DNA of 17,687 nucleotides from an uncultured Salinimicrobium sp. (GTDB lineage Bacteria > Bacteroidota > Bacteroidia > Flavobacteriales > Flavobacteriaceae): assembly GCA_946887025.1 (NCBI GenBank), contig CAMPJY010000038.1:1-17687 (forward strand), read 5' to 3'. The stretch's first letter is position 1, and each line of letters starts with the position of its first letter. A program made the translations under genes and the position numbers. A model generated the notes under the pieces. The model was not told where the DNA came from, made no database searches, and saw only the letters and a program-made list of their open reading frames with translations. Below, piece by piece: positions 1 to 7,595 of this stretch.

Positions 1-53
1 TAGGACGCCAGGTTTTCATCCTGGTAACAGGGGTTCGATTCCCCTACGGACTA
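1..53 (+). tRNA. tRNA-Glu (anticodon UUC), 5' end missing
   Basis: The 3' portion of a tRNA, cut by the window start. The anticodon arm CCAGG-TTTTCAT-CCTGG (9-25) gives anticodon TTC, which reads glutamate codons. The T arm follows at 29-45, with stem AGGGG/CCCCT around the loop TTCGATT, and the 3' acceptor strand ACGGACT lies at 46-52. CCA does not appear to be fully encoded; the discriminator base is probably A53. The acceptor and D-arm 5' halves lie outside the window. It sits about 30 nt upstream of rpsT and may be cotranscribed with it. Confidence 0.93.
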
Positions 54-83
54 CAGGAAAAGAATAATTTAATAAAAGTTGTA

Positions 84-332
84 ATGGCAAATCATAAGTC
101 AGCGTTGAAGAGAATCCGTAGCAATGAGACCAAGCGTCTTAGAAATCGCTACCAACATAAAACTACAAGGAACGCTATCAAGAGATTGCGTGAAGCAGGG
201 AAGGAAGAAGCTGCGACTTTATATCCAACTGTAGTTTCCATGATCGATAAATTAGCGAAACGCAACATTATCCATACTAACAAAGCCTCCAACCTTAAGT
301 CAAAGTTGGCCAAGCACGTAGCTGCGCTTTAG
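84..332 (+). CDS. rpsT: 30S ribosomal protein S20
   Basis: Small basic protein of 82 residues that binds 16S rRNA and helps assemble the body of the 30S subunit. The N-terminus ([20 protein letters not shown]) is the diagnostic S20 start, and the whole chain is rich in Lys and Arg with the helical pattern of the family; usual length is about 82-90 residues, so it is full length. The ATG at 84 is preceded by an A/T-rich stretch without a Shine-Dalgarno sequence, as is normal in Bacteroidota. No good separate promoter is visible in the 30 nt after tRNA-Glu, so readthrough from the tRNA is plausible (inference). A strong intrinsic terminator follows at 361-393. Confidence 0.97.
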   Translation: MANHKSALKRIRSNETKRLRNRYQHKTTRNAIKRLREAGKEEAATLYPTVVSMIDKLAKRNIIHTNKASNLKSKLAKHVAAL

Positions 333-360
333 TTAAACAATAGTGTTCAATTTATACAGA

Positions 361-393
361 ATGTCTTTCGTGTTCCACGGAAGGCATTTTTTT
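361..393 (+). terminator. Intrinsic terminator of rpsT
   Basis: A 12-bp stem, 361-372 with 376-387 (ATGTCTTTCGTG against CACGGAAGGCAT, including two or three G-T pairs), has a 3-nt loop and is followed directly by six or more T residues. It lies 29 nt after the rpsT stop codon. Confidence 0.9.
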
Positions 394-412
394 GTGGAGT
401 AAATTCTGAGTA

Positions 413-429
413 GCAACGAATTCACCAAT
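413..429. repeat. Degenerate solo copy of the 702-718 repeat arm
   Basis: GCAACGAATTCACCAAT matches the left arm of the inverted repeat at 702-718 in 15 of 17 positions. It has no paired arm nearby. It suggests a decayed second copy of the same interspersed motif within 300 bp, although chance similarity cannot be excluded without a genome search. Confidence 0.45.
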
Positions 430-551
430 TTTTATCTGATATATAGCTTAGGGACCTTAAGGTAGGGTTCTGAATCTATCGAAGAAGGAACCGCCACAGG
501 TCTTTATCTCCTCTGTAACAAATGCTGAACTACTGCAGGATTAATGCAGGT

Positions 552-620
552 CAAGTGCACAAAAAACGTGCATTAAGTGTGCACTTGGTGTGCTCTTGGT
601 GTGCACTAGGTGTGCACTTG
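552..620. repeat. Four tandem 11-bp repeats with an upstream inverted partner
   Basis: Four back-to-back units follow the pattern GTGTGCACTTG: 577-587 (exact), 588-598 (A to T at unit position 7), 599-609 (T to A at position 10) and 610-620 (exact). Three of the units contain the palindrome GTGCAC, spaced close to whole turns of the helix. Upstream, CAAGTGCAC at 552-560 is the reverse complement of the last nine bases of the unit, and TGCAC (556-560) can also pair with GTGCA (568-572). Function unknown: it may be a minisatellite-like slippage product or a protein-binding array. Confidence 0.8.
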
Positions 621-701
621 ATAGGGAGCTGGAACGGTTGGATTAGGAACCGAACTCCTCGGGAATATTCATTTAAGTGTGTGATCAGTTAAACTATAAA
701 A

Positions 702-755
702 GCCACGAATTCACGAATTATTACATTGTTAATATAATATTCGTGGATTCGTGGC
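702..755. repeat. Long inverted repeat, possible interspersed element or gapN terminator
   Basis: GCCACGAATTCACGAAT at 702-718 pairs with ATTCGTGGATTCGTGGC at 739-755. This gives a 17-bp stem with a single mismatch/wobble around a 20-nt A/T-rich loop. The arms themselves are internally repetitive (CACGAATtCACGAAT). It lies 26 bp past the gapN stop codon; read on the minus strand it is followed by CTTTTATAG, so it could end gapN transcripts, though the T-run is poor. A 15/17 match to one arm lies at 413-429. Confidence 0.75.
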
Positions 756-781
756 AAAATATTCCTTTTAGGCTTCGGGAA

Positions 782-2341
782 TTACAACAGATAATCCGTG
801 CTCACAAAATTGGAAGATTTGCTGTTGAGCAGTTTCTTAAGAATCTCATTGTTGTAAGCATTATCCTTGGACGCTACAAAGGTCCTGATGGAGAAGGAGC
901 GCAGGGCATCGTGTACACTAAGGGTTCCCACGGCTGAATCCTTTCTTCCCGTAAACGGGAATACATCAGGCCCACGCTGACATGAGCTGTTAAGATTCAC
1001 CCGGCATACCAGGTTCACCAGGGTGTCGATGAGGGGAGCCAGTTTTTCAATGTCCTCTCCGAACAGACTAACCTGCTGCCCATAATTGGAATCGGCAATC
1101 TCGTTCAGCAGATCTTCGATATCGCTGAATTCTTTGATTGGGACCACGGGGCCGAATTGTTCTTCCTTGTAAACCCTCATTTCTTCGGTAACAGGGAATA
1201 GCACTGCGGGGAAAATGAAATTGTCACTTACATCCCCGCCTTTTTTGTTCAGGATTCCGGCGCCTTTTGAAGTTGCATCCTCAATAAGCTCCTGAATATA
1301 GGCCGGTTTGCCGGGTTCGGGCAGAGGGGTTAGGCTTACGCCTTCTTCCCAGGGCTTCCCGAATTTCAGCTGATCGACCTTTTCCGAGAAACGCTTGTTG
1401 AATTCCTCCCTGATGTCCTTGTGTACATACAATATCTTTAGGGCAGTACAGCGTTGCCCGTTAAAGGAAAGGGCACCTGAAATACATTCTTTTATCGCAA
1501 GGTCCAGATCGGCATCGGGAAGGACGATGGCGGGATTCTTTGCCTCCAGTCCCAGTACCAGACGTAACCTGTTCTTATGCGGGTGCTGATCCTGCAATGC
1601 GATGGCTGATTTACTGTTCCCGATGAGGGCGAGCACATCAATCCGCCCGGCTTTCATGATAGGGGCAGCTATTTCCCTTCCTCTTCCGTAAATGATATTC
1701 ACCACTCCCGGGGGGAAGCTGTTACGGAAAGCCTCCAGCAGGGGAGAAAGTAACAGCACCCCATGTTTTGCAGGTTTCAGAATAGCCGTGTTTCCCATGA
1801 TAAGTGCAGGGATCAAAAGCGCAAAGGTCTCATTCAAAGGGTAGTTGTAAGGCCCAAGACAAAGGACTACCCCAAGGGGGCCTCTTCTGATGTGGGCATA
1901 TACTTCGGACCTCTTCTGGAATTTGGCTGAATCCCGATCCAGTTTCTTGTATTCCTCAATGGTGTCGTAAATGTATTCCACCGTCCTGTCGAATTCCTTT
2001 TCAGAGTCAGGTTGAGATTTTCCAATTTCCCACATCAGGTAATTCACCACCTCTTCTTTAGTGGTCTGCATCTGGGTGACAAATTTTTCCATGCAGGCTA
2101 TCCGGTCTGAAACTTTCATGGTAGGCCATTCTCCCTGTCCTTTTGCATAGGCCCGGCAGGCATTTTCCAGCACTTCGAGGGAGGTTTTTTCATCAAGTCG
2201 GGGAACAGTTCCCAGAAAGGTTGGCTTGAAAGGAGTGGTTGAGGAAATAGTGGAATATACATCTTCGGTGGCTCCGTTCCATTCCAATAATTTTCCGTTG
2301 GTCAAATAGGTCTTTTGGTGTAAAATTTTATCGAATTCCAT
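782..2341 (-). CDS. gapN: NADP-dependent glyceraldehyde-3-phosphate dehydrogenase (GapN-like aldehyde dehydrogenase)
   Basis: Aldehyde dehydrogenase superfamily, 519 residues from the ATG at 2341. Likely reaction: non-phosphorylating oxidation of glyceraldehyde 3-phosphate to 3-phosphoglycerate with NADP+, in the cytosol. Visible motifs (ATG-based numbering): the oxyanion Asn in GPYNYPLN (about 166), the cofactor-pocket segment AILKPAKHG (about 186-194) and the catalytic Cys in [10 protein letters not shown] (about C298). The usual LELGGK segment reads LGLEAK, so the general-base Glu is shifted two residues. The frame extends to a TTG at 2368, but the ATG is preferred: it gives the normal N-terminus (MEFDKIL) and TTG would be unusual here. 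The gene is divergent from the thr operon and convergent with rpsT. Substrate assignment rests on family resemblance; another aldehyde is possible. Confidence 0.8.
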   Translation of the reverse strand: MEFDKILHQKTYLTNGKLLEWNGATEDVYSTISSTTPFKPTFLGTVPRLDEKTSLEVLENACRAYAKGQGEWPTMKVSDRIACMEKFVTQMQTTKEEVVNYLMWEIGKSQPDSEKEFDRTVEYIYDTIEEYKKLDRDSAKFQKRSEVYAHIRRGPLGVVLCLGPYNYPLNETFALLIPALIMGNTAILKPAKHGVLLLSPLLEAFRNSFPPGVVNIIYGRGREIAAPIMKAGRIDVLALIGNSKSAIALQDQHPHKNRLRLVLGLEAKNPAIVLPDADLDLAIKECISGALSFNGQRCTALKILYVHKDIREEFNKRFSEKVDQLKFGKPWEEGVSLTPLPEPGKPAYIQELIEDATSKGAGILNKKGGDVSDNFIFPAVLFPVTEEMRVYKEEQFGPVVPIKEFSDIEDLLNEIADSNYGQQVSLFGEDIEKLAPLIDTLVNLVCRVNLNSSCQRGPDVFPFTGRKDSAVGTLSVHDALRSFSIRTFVASKDNAYNNEILKKLLNSKSSNFVSTDYLL

Positions 2342-2604
2342 GAGTGAAAGTTGGTTTATGAGTCTCAAGGTTAAGGATTTATTTTTTAATTTCTGAAGGA
2401 AATTCCCTAAAAAATTTGTCTTTTCCCAATTTGTGCGGGTTGCCGGGGGGGCTTGTTTTTGGTGTGTTTCCCGGATTTTTAAAACGCAAACGTTAGAGTA
2501 TTTTTCTTTTGAATTTTCTTCCTCAGGCAGGACAGATTTTTACGAATAGAATTTTCGAGGGATTTTAGAGCCACCAAATTTTAAAGGGAAAAATAAATCA
2601 GGTT
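2342..2604. other. Divergent intergenic region between gapN and the thr operon
   Basis: About 260 bp, A/T-rich with one G-run (about 2442-2453). No credible coding frame. It must contain the gapN promoter on the minus strand, but I find only one weak match there: CAAGGTTA at 2366-2373, the reverse of a TAnnTTTG element with one mismatch and no clear -33 partner. Nothing else is recognised. Confidence 0.5.
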
Positions 2605-2638
2605 TTTGGCTTGTGCAGCGAAATAATTTATATATTTA
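2605..2638 (+). promoter_or_regulatory. Candidate promoter of the thr operon
   Basis: TATATTTA at 2631-2638 matches the Bacteroidota -7 element TAnnTTTG in all but the last base. TTTG at 2605-2608 and TTG at 2611-2613 are candidate -33 elements; the second lies 17 nt upstream. The predicted start of transcription, about 2645, would put the leader peptide ATG (2658) very close to the 5' end of the RNA, as is usual for attenuator leaders. Confidence 0.5.
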
Positions 2639-2657
2639 ACCTTCGTTTTTACAACAA

Positions 2658-2762
2658 ATGAACCAAAGCCTGCACATATCTTCTTTTCTGACCCCTGCTT
2701 CGGGGGCAGCAGCTTTGTTCATTACCACCGGCATTATTACCGGTATTACCCCTTTGGGGTAG
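2658..2762 (+). CDS. thrL: Threonine operon leader peptide (Thr/Ile-rich)
   Basis: A 34-codon frame, ATG at 2658 to TAG at 2760-2762, upstream of thrA. Residues 22-31 read ITTGIITGIT: four Ile (all ATT) and four Thr (all ACC) in ten codons, followed by PLG and the stop. This matches the known design of threonine leader peptides, for example E. coli ThrL, whose Thr and Ile codons sense charged tRNA-Thr and tRNA-Ile. The sequence itself is unrelated to E. coli ThrL apart from this bias. The Thr/Ile run lies just before RNA hairpins at 2727-2764. It should act in cis while being translated and not as a protein. Inference rests on position and codon content; the gene symbol is by analogy. Confidence 0.82.
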   Translation: MNQSLHISSFLTPASGAAALFITTGIITGITPLG

Positions 2763-2764
2763 TA
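2692..2764 (+). promoter_or_regulatory. thr leader RNA hairpins (candidate attenuator)
   Basis: Three short hairpins can form within the leader frame. CCCC 2692-2695 pairs with GGGG 2702-2705. ACCGG 2727-2731 pairs with CCGGT 2740-2744. TATTACCCC 2744-2752 pairs with GGGGTAGTA 2756-2764, a 9-bp stem with a TTT loop that contains the leader stop codon. The G-run at 2702-2706 could alternatively pair with the C-run at 2749-2752, so mutually exclusive folds are possible. No T-run follows the last stem, so a standard intrinsic terminator is not obvious. About 75 nt separate the leader stop from thrA. Confidence 0.5.
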
Positions 2765-2838
2765 GATTCACATATTCCGTCCGTATACCTGTTTTGCTTT
2801 TTAGCAGACACAACCTCTATTAATCTTAAACTCAAATT

Positions 2839-5286
2839 ATGAACGTCCTTAAATTCGGAGGATCCTCGGTATCTTCTCCAGAACGCATCAGGAAGGTTGC
2901 GAATATTGTAAATGAAACATTAAAAAACGGTCCCACTCTGGTAGTTTTCTCGGCTTTTGGTGGGGTAACGGATGATCTGCTTCGTATGGCAGAGGTTGCC
3001 ATCAGGGAAGGAAGTTCTTACAAGGAACTTTTGGAAAGGCTGGAGACACGTCATCTGGAGGCCGTAAGGGAGCTTTTGCCGGTGCAGCTGCAGAGCCAGG
3101 TGCTTAGTCAGGTAAAGACGGAATTGAATCAGCTGGAGACCTTATATGAAGGAATTTCCCTGTTGAATGAACTTTCAGACCGTACCCGACATGTGATTTC
3201 AGGGTTTGGGGAAAGCCTGTCCTCCCTGATCATCAGCGCTTACTTTAGAAGCTCGGAGATTAATGTAAAGTTAATTGACTCCCGGGAACTGATCGTCTGT
3301 ACGAACCTGAACGAAAAGGTGAGGGTAAACTACAGTAGGACTTATGAAAATATGGAGAGCTATTTTTCAGAAAATTCTGCCGATCTTTTTGTGGCTCCGG
3401 GATTCATTTCGAGAAATGAGCAAGGGGTGCCCAGTACCCTGGGGCGGGGAGGATCTGATTTCACCGCTGCCCTTTTTGCGAGTGCAGTGGATGCCCGAAG
3501 ACTGGAAATATATACTGACGTGGATGGTATGTACACTGCCAATCCTCAGTTAGTCCCTCATGCATTTCCCCTGAAGCACATATCATATGAAGAGGCGATG
3601 GAACTTTCACATTTTGGGGCCAAGGTCCTGTATCCTCCTACTCTAAAACCGGTGCTGGACAAGAACATTGAGATCTGCATCAAGAACAGCTATCGCCCTG
3701 AGGCTGCCGGAACCCTGGTCTCCAAAGGGGATAAAGGTCATTTCCGTTCAGTGACGGGAATTACTCATATCGACCGGATTGCCCTGCTCAACATTGAAGG
3801 TGGCGGGATGGTAGGCATTCCGGGGTTTTCCAAGCGTTGTTTTGAGGTGCTGTATCACGCGCAGGTCAATGTGGTCCTCATTACCCAGGCATCTTCAGAA
3901 CACAGTATCTGTCTTGCCGTAAAGACAGAGGAAGCCGAGGCGGCCCGGGAGGCTTTGGAGGAGGCTTTTGAGGCAGAGATTCAGAACCGACGCCTGAAGC
4001 CGGTGACAGTGGAAACCGAGGTAGCCATTGTGGCGCTGGTGGGGGACAGGATGAAGAGCCACCATGGGCTGGCTGGAAAAATGTTTAGCGCCCTGGGCAA
4101 CAACAATATCAATATAAGGGCCATCGCACAGGGTTCATCGGAAAGAAACATCTCGGCAGTCATAGCAGCGAAGGACGTACGGAAAGCTCTTAACGTGTTG
4201 CATGAGCAGTTTTTTGAGGTGCCTTCCAAGGAGCTGAACCTGTTTATTACAGGTGTCGGTAACGTTGGGGGCAGGTTTCTTGAACAATTAAGGCGACAGG
4301 AAGCTTATTTACTGGAAAAACTTCGCCTCAGATTAAGGGTGCAGGGCTTGTCCAATTCCCGAACCATGATCTTTGACGAGGAAGGCCTGGATCTCGAAAA
4401 TTACCGGGAGCTGCTAAAGAAAGGAGAAAAAGCTGATAAACATGAGTTTTTTCAACGGGTGAAACAGCTGAATCTCCGCAACAGCATCTTTGTAGATAAT
4501 ACCGCCAGTCCTGAGATTTCAGCTACTTATGGAGATTATCTGAAAAACTCCATTTCGGTGGTCACCTGTAACAAAATAGCCTGCTCTCAGGATTTCGAAG
4601 CCTATTCCCAACTACAGAACCTTTCGCGGGAATACGGGGCTTCTTTCCTGTATGAAACCAACGTCGGTGCGGGTCTTCCCATTATTGATACTTTGAAGAA
4701 TCTGGTGGCATCAGGAGACAGGATCATTAAGATCCAGGCGGTGCTCTCGGGTAGCCTGAATTTCGTCTTTAACAACTATAAAGGGGAAACTCCTTTCTAC
4801 CAGGTGGTGGAAGCCGCCATGAAGGAGGGATATACTGAACCGGACCCTAAAATCGACCTTAGCGGGATCGATGTGGCAAGGAAGATCCTTATCCTGGCAA
4901 GGGAATCGGGCCTGGAACTGGAACTGGATCAGATTGAGAACCATAGCTTCCTTTCAAAAGAAAGCCTGGATACCACCACCAATGAAGACTTTTTTGAGCT
5001 TCTGAAACAGGAGGAGCCGGAGTATCAGGATTTATATGCCTCGGCAGCAGCCAATGGGGCACAGCTGAAATACGTGGCCCAGCTGAAGGAAGGAAAAGCG
5101 GAAGTGGGCCTTCAGAAGGTGGGGCCGGAGAGTCCTTTCTACAACCTGAGCGGGAGTGACAATATTGTGCTTTTTTATACGGACAGGTACCAGCAACAAC
5201 CCCTGATCGTGAAAGGTGCGGGTGCCGGGGCCGATGTGACGGCCTCCGGGATTTTTGCAGATGTGATAAGGATAGGAAAACGATAG
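2839..5286 (+). CDS. thrA: Bifunctional aspartate kinase / homoserine dehydrogenase I
   Basis: An 815-residue fusion enzyme catalysing the first and third steps of threonine synthesis: aspartate to aspartyl phosphate, and aspartate semialdehyde to homoserine. Aspartokinase domain at about 1-295, with the nucleotide/aspartate motif KFGGSS at 5-10, GRGGSDFTA at 202-210 and YTDVDGMYTANP at 225-236. Two ACT-type regulatory segments lie at about 312-460 (VGDRMKSHHGLAGKMF near 401-416). The homoserine dehydrogenase domain starts at about 466 with the NAD(P) motif GVGNVG (472-477) and carries GYTEPDPKIDLSGIDVARK (664-682), the family's substrate and catalytic signature. Length matches E. coli ThrA (820). 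First structural gene of the operon, 2 nt before thrB. Feedback inhibition by threonine through the ACT domains is expected from the family. Confidence 0.97.
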   Translation: MNVLKFGGSSVSSPERIRKVANIVNETLKNGPTLVVFSAFGGVTDDLLRMAEVAIREGSSYKELLERLETRHLEAVRELLPVQLQSQVLSQVKTELNQLETLYEGISLLNELSDRTRHVISGFGESLSSLIISAYFRSSEINVKLIDSRELIVCTNLNEKVRVNYSRTYENMESYFSENSADLFVAPGFISRNEQGVPSTLGRGGSDFTAALFASAVDARRLEIYTDVDGMYTANPQLVPHAFPLKHISYEEAMELSHFGAKVLYPPTLKPVLDKNIEICIKNSYRPEAAGTLVSKGDKGHFRSVTGITHIDRIALLNIEGGGMVGIPGFSKRCFEVLYHAQVNVVLITQASSEHSICLAVKTEEAEAAREALEEAFEAEIQNRRLKPVTVETEVAIVALVGDRMKSHHGLAGKMFSALGNNNINIRAIAQGSSERNISAVIAAKDVRKALNVLHEQFFEVPSKELNLFITGVGNVGGRFLEQLRRQEAYLLEKLRLRLRVQGLSNSRTMIFDEEGLDLENYRELLKKGEKADKHEFFQRVKQLNLRNSIFVDNTASPEISATYGDYLKNSISVVTCNKIACSQDFEAYSQLQNLSREYGASFLYETNVGAGLPIIDTLKNLVASGDRIIKIQAVLSGSLNFVFNNYKGETPFYQVVEAAMKEGYTEPDPKIDLSGIDVARKILILARESGLELELDQIENHSFLSKESLDTTTNEDFFELLKQEEPEYQDLYASAAANGAQLKYVAQLKEGKAEVGLQKVGPESPFYNLSGSDNIVLFYTDRYQQQPLIVKGAGAGADVTASGIFADVIRIGKR

Positions 5287-5288
5287 GC

Positions 5289-6212
5289 ATGGAAGAGATA
5301 AAAGTATTTGCCCCTGCCACTGTAGCCAATCTTTCCTGCGGCTTCGATGTGCTGGGCTGTTGCCTGGATGCGGTCGGCGATGAGATGGTGATCAGGAAAA
5401 ACCTCCTAAAGGAAATCAGGATCACTAAAATCGTTGGGCAGGAGTTGCCTCTGGAAACTCGGAAGAACGTTGCAGGAGTTGCAATTCTGGCACTTCTGAA
5501 AAAGCTGGGGAGCGATCAGGGATTCGATATTGAGATATACAAAAAGATCAAGCCGGGGAGCGGGATCGGGAGCAGTGCCGCCAGTTCGGCGGGAGCTGTT
5601 TTTGCAGTGAACAGATTGCTCGGAGAACCCTTCACTGCGATGGAGCTTATTCCCTTCGCAATGGAAGGGGAGCAGCTTGCCAGTGGTTCGGCCCATGCCG
5701 ATAACGTAGCCCCTGCCTTGTTAGGTGGTTTCAGTCTAATAAGGAGTTACAATCCTTTGGAAGTACTCCGGCTTCCGACTCCCGAGGAACTGCGCCTGGT
5801 CATACTCCATCCTCATATTGAGGTGAACACTCGCGACTCCAGGGCCATAGTGAAACAGCGGTTGAGCCTTCAGAATGCGGTACAGCAGTGGGGAAACCTC
5901 GCCGCCTTCGTCAGTGCGCTCTATACCGAGGATTACGGGCTCCTGGGGAGGAGTTTAAAGGATGAGATCGTGGAACCTGTGAGGTCGATTTTGATTCCTT
6001 ATTTCGAAGATCTCAGGAGGATTTCTCTGGCGAATGGAGCCCTGGGCTTTGGGATTTCCGGTTCAGGACCTTCTGTATTCGCCATGTGCAAAGGAGACGG
6101 GCCTGCCGGAAAGGTAAAGCAAGCATTGGGGGATTTTTATCAAAACAAAGACATCGAATTTGACCTGCAACTTTCGGAGATATCTTCTGCGGGCGTAAAA
6201 ATAATAGAATGA
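5289..6212 (+). CDS. thrB: Homoserine kinase
   Basis: GHMP-family kinase of 307 residues that phosphorylates homoserine to O-phosphohomoserine using ATP. The N-terminal motif APATVANLSCGFDVLG (8-23), the ATP-binding glycine-rich loop KPGSGIGSSAASS (88-100) and the C-terminal GISGSGPSVFA motif are all present, so the enzyme looks intact and is of usual length. The ATG is 2 nt after the thrA stop, and the gene overlaps thrC by 4 nt (ATGA), so translation of thrA-thrB-thrC is probably coupled. Confidence 0.96.
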   Translation: MEEIKVFAPATVANLSCGFDVLGCCLDAVGDEMVIRKNLLKEIRITKIVGQELPLETRKNVAGVAILALLKKLGSDQGFDIEIYKKIKPGSGIGSSAASSAGAVFAVNRLLGEPFTAMELIPFAMEGEQLASGSAHADNVAPALLGGFSLIRSYNPLEVLRLPTPEELRLVILHPHIEVNTRDSRAIVKQRLSLQNAVQQWGNLAAFVSALYTEDYGLLGRSLKDEIVEPVRSILIPYFEDLRRISLANGALGFGISGSGPSVFAMCKGDGPAGKVKQALGDFYQNKDIEFDLQLSEISSAGVKIIE

Positions 6213-7507
6213 AATATTACAGTCTGAACAACAGGGAACATGTTTCCGATTTTAAAAATGCAGTCCTTTCAGGATTGGCCCCGGATCGTGGATTATATTT
6301 TCCTCAGGAAATAGTGAAATTGTCCAACTCTTTCCTGGAAGGGATATCAGGAATGAGTAATGAAGAAGTTGCTTTTGAAGCTATCAAGGGTTATGTAGGC
6401 GACGAAATTCCAGGGGAGGTTCTGGAGGATATTATTGCTGATACCCTATCCTTTGAACTCCCGGTGGTGCCCCTGGAAAAGAATATCTCTGTTTTGGAGC
6501 TGTTCCACGGTCCCACGCTGGCCTTCAAGGATGTGGGGGCGAAATTCATGGCGGGAACTCTGGGTTATTTTATCCGGGAGGGGGATTTGGGAGAAGTAAC
6601 TATTCTTGTAGCCACCTCGGGAGACACCGGGGGTGCGGTAGCCAATGGATTTCTCGGAGTTGAAGGCATTCAGGTGGTAGTGTTATATCCGAAAGGCAAG
6701 GTTAGTGGTTTTCAGGAAAAACAACTTACCACTCTGGGGAATAATATTACGGCCCTGGAGGTGGACGGGAACTTTGACGACTGCCAGGCTTTCGTCAAAA
6801 AAGCTTTTCTGGATCCTGATATAAAGGAAAAAAGGAAGCTTACCTCTGCCAATTCCATCAATGTGGCCCGTTGGCTCCCGCAGATGTTCTATTATTTTCT
6901 GGCGTACCGGGACCTGCAACCCGAGAAGGAAAAACTGGTGATTTCCGTGCCTAGTGGGAATTTCGGGAATATCTGCGCCGGACTTCTGGCAAACCGGATG
7001 GGGCTGCCCATAAACCATTTTGTGGCGGCCAATAATCGAAACAATGTGGTGACGCGTTTCCTGGATTCGGGGAAGTATGAGCCGGGACCAAGTATTCAGA
7101 CCCTTTCCAACGCCATGGATGTGGGCGACCCAAGCAATTTTGTGCGGATCCTTGAACTGTTTCACCATGATTTCGCAGAACTTGGAAAGTGGCTTTCCTC
7201 CTATAGCTTTAGCGATGAGGAAACCAGACTGGCCATCAAACGGGTGTATGAGAGCAGCGGATATATACTCGATCCCCACGGCGCGGTGGGCTATCTGGGC
7301 CTGAAAAATTTTCTCGAGGATAATCCTGAATATGAAGGGGTTTTCCTGGAAACGGCACATCCTTTAAAATTTCCGGAAACGGTGGAGAGTGTTCTCAAAC
7401 GGGATATTCCGGTTCCTTCCTCGCTGGAAGGGCTGATGTCGAAAGAGAAGATTTCTTTAGAAATTGGGACATACCAGGAGTTGAAGGCTTTCCTGATGAA
7501 GACCTAA
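6209..7507 (+). CDS. thrC: Threonine synthase
   Basis: PLP-dependent enzyme of 432 residues that converts O-phosphohomoserine to threonine and phosphate, the last step of the pathway. The Schiff-base lysine is K107 in FHGPTLAFKDVGAKF (99-113), and the phosphate-binding loop TSGDTGGAVANG is at 136-147. The N-terminus (YYSLNNREHVSDF) and GLYFP motif at 29-32 are typical of the bacterial ThrC type that takes phosphohomoserine directly, and the length agrees. The start overlaps the thrB stop by 4 nt. The operon ends at a bidirectional terminator shared with rho. Confidence 0.97.
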   Translation: MKYYSLNNREHVSDFKNAVLSGLAPDRGLYFPQEIVKLSNSFLEGISGMSNEEVAFEAIKGYVGDEIPGEVLEDIIADTLSFELPVVPLEKNISVLELFHGPTLAFKDVGAKFMAGTLGYFIREGDLGEVTILVATSGDTGGAVANGFLGVEGIQVVVLYPKGKVSGFQEKQLTTLGNNITALEVDGNFDDCQAFVKKAFLDPDIKEKRKLTSANSINVARWLPQMFYYFLAYRDLQPEKEKLVISVPSGNFGNICAGLLANRMGLPINHFVAANNRNNVVTRFLDSGKYEPGPSIQTLSNAMDVGDPSNFVRILELFHHDFAELGKWLSSYSFSDEETRLAIKRVYESSGYILDPHGAVGYLGLKNFLEDNPEYEGVFLETAHPLKFPETVESVLKRDIPVPSSLEGLMSKEKISLEIGTYQELKAFLMKT

Positions 7508-7514
7508 AAGGTCT
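7500..7514. repeat. Short palindrome over the thrC stop codon
   Basis: AGACCT (7500-7505) and AGGTCT (7509-7514) form a perfect 6-bp stem with an AAA loop that contains most of the TAA stop. No T-run follows on the plus strand. It may add 3'-end stability to the thr transcript; it is probably secondary to the stronger hairpin at 7541-7570. Confidence 0.4.
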
Positions 7515-7535
7515 CAAAAAACTATTTGGGCTAAA

Positions 7536-7581
7536 CAAAAAACTCCGGCCATCTTTCGATTACCGGAGTTCATTATTTTTG
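7536..7581. terminator. Bidirectional terminator between thrC and rho
   Basis: AACTCCGG (7541-7548) pairs with CCGGAGTT (7563-7570), and ATC/GAT can pair inside the loop. On the minus strand the stem runs into a T-run (complement of the A-run at 7537-7542), ending rho transcripts. On the plus strand it is followed by CATTATTTTTG, a weaker T-run for thrC. It sits midway between the two convergent genes. Confidence 0.8.
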
Positions 7582-7595
7582 TGGATCAGTAAATA

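Larger units (their letters stand above)
394..781. other. Gene-free gap between convergent rpsT and gapN
   Basis: About 390 bp without a credible gene. It holds a degenerate copy of an interspersed-type motif (413-429), a small ACCTTAAGGT palindrome (454-463), an 11-bp tandem repeat array (577-620) with an inverted partner (552-560), and a 17-bp inverted repeat (702-755). Because the flanking genes converge, a promoter or operator role for these elements is unlikely; they look like repeat-derived or structural DNA. Confidence 0.6.

Noticed and set aside
577..620. CRISPR-like reading of the 11-bp repeats
   Set aside because: The repeats are directly abutting with no spacers and no cas genes are present.
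677..937. An 86-codon frame on the plus strand
   Set aside because: Most of it is antisense to the 3' end of gapN, and its first part runs through the inverted repeat; no family resemblance and no promoter.
2342..2368. Nine-residue N-terminal extension of GapN from TTG 2368
   Set aside because: The ATG at 2341 gives the expected N-terminus, and a weak promoter-like element at 2366-2373 overlaps the TTG.
2800..2820. TGCT-TTTT-AGCA hairpin as the thr attenuator terminator
   Set aside because: The stem is only 4 bp, A/T-rich, and is not followed by a T-run, so it is too weak to call.
4889..5425. A 178-codon minus-strand frame across the thrA-thrB junction
   Set aside because: It is a shadow of two well-supported genes, with Pro/Ser/Arg-rich composition typical of antisense frames.
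6683..7360. A 225-codon minus-strand frame inside thrC
   Set aside because: Antisense of a conserved enzyme; the translation resembles no family and there is no promoter.
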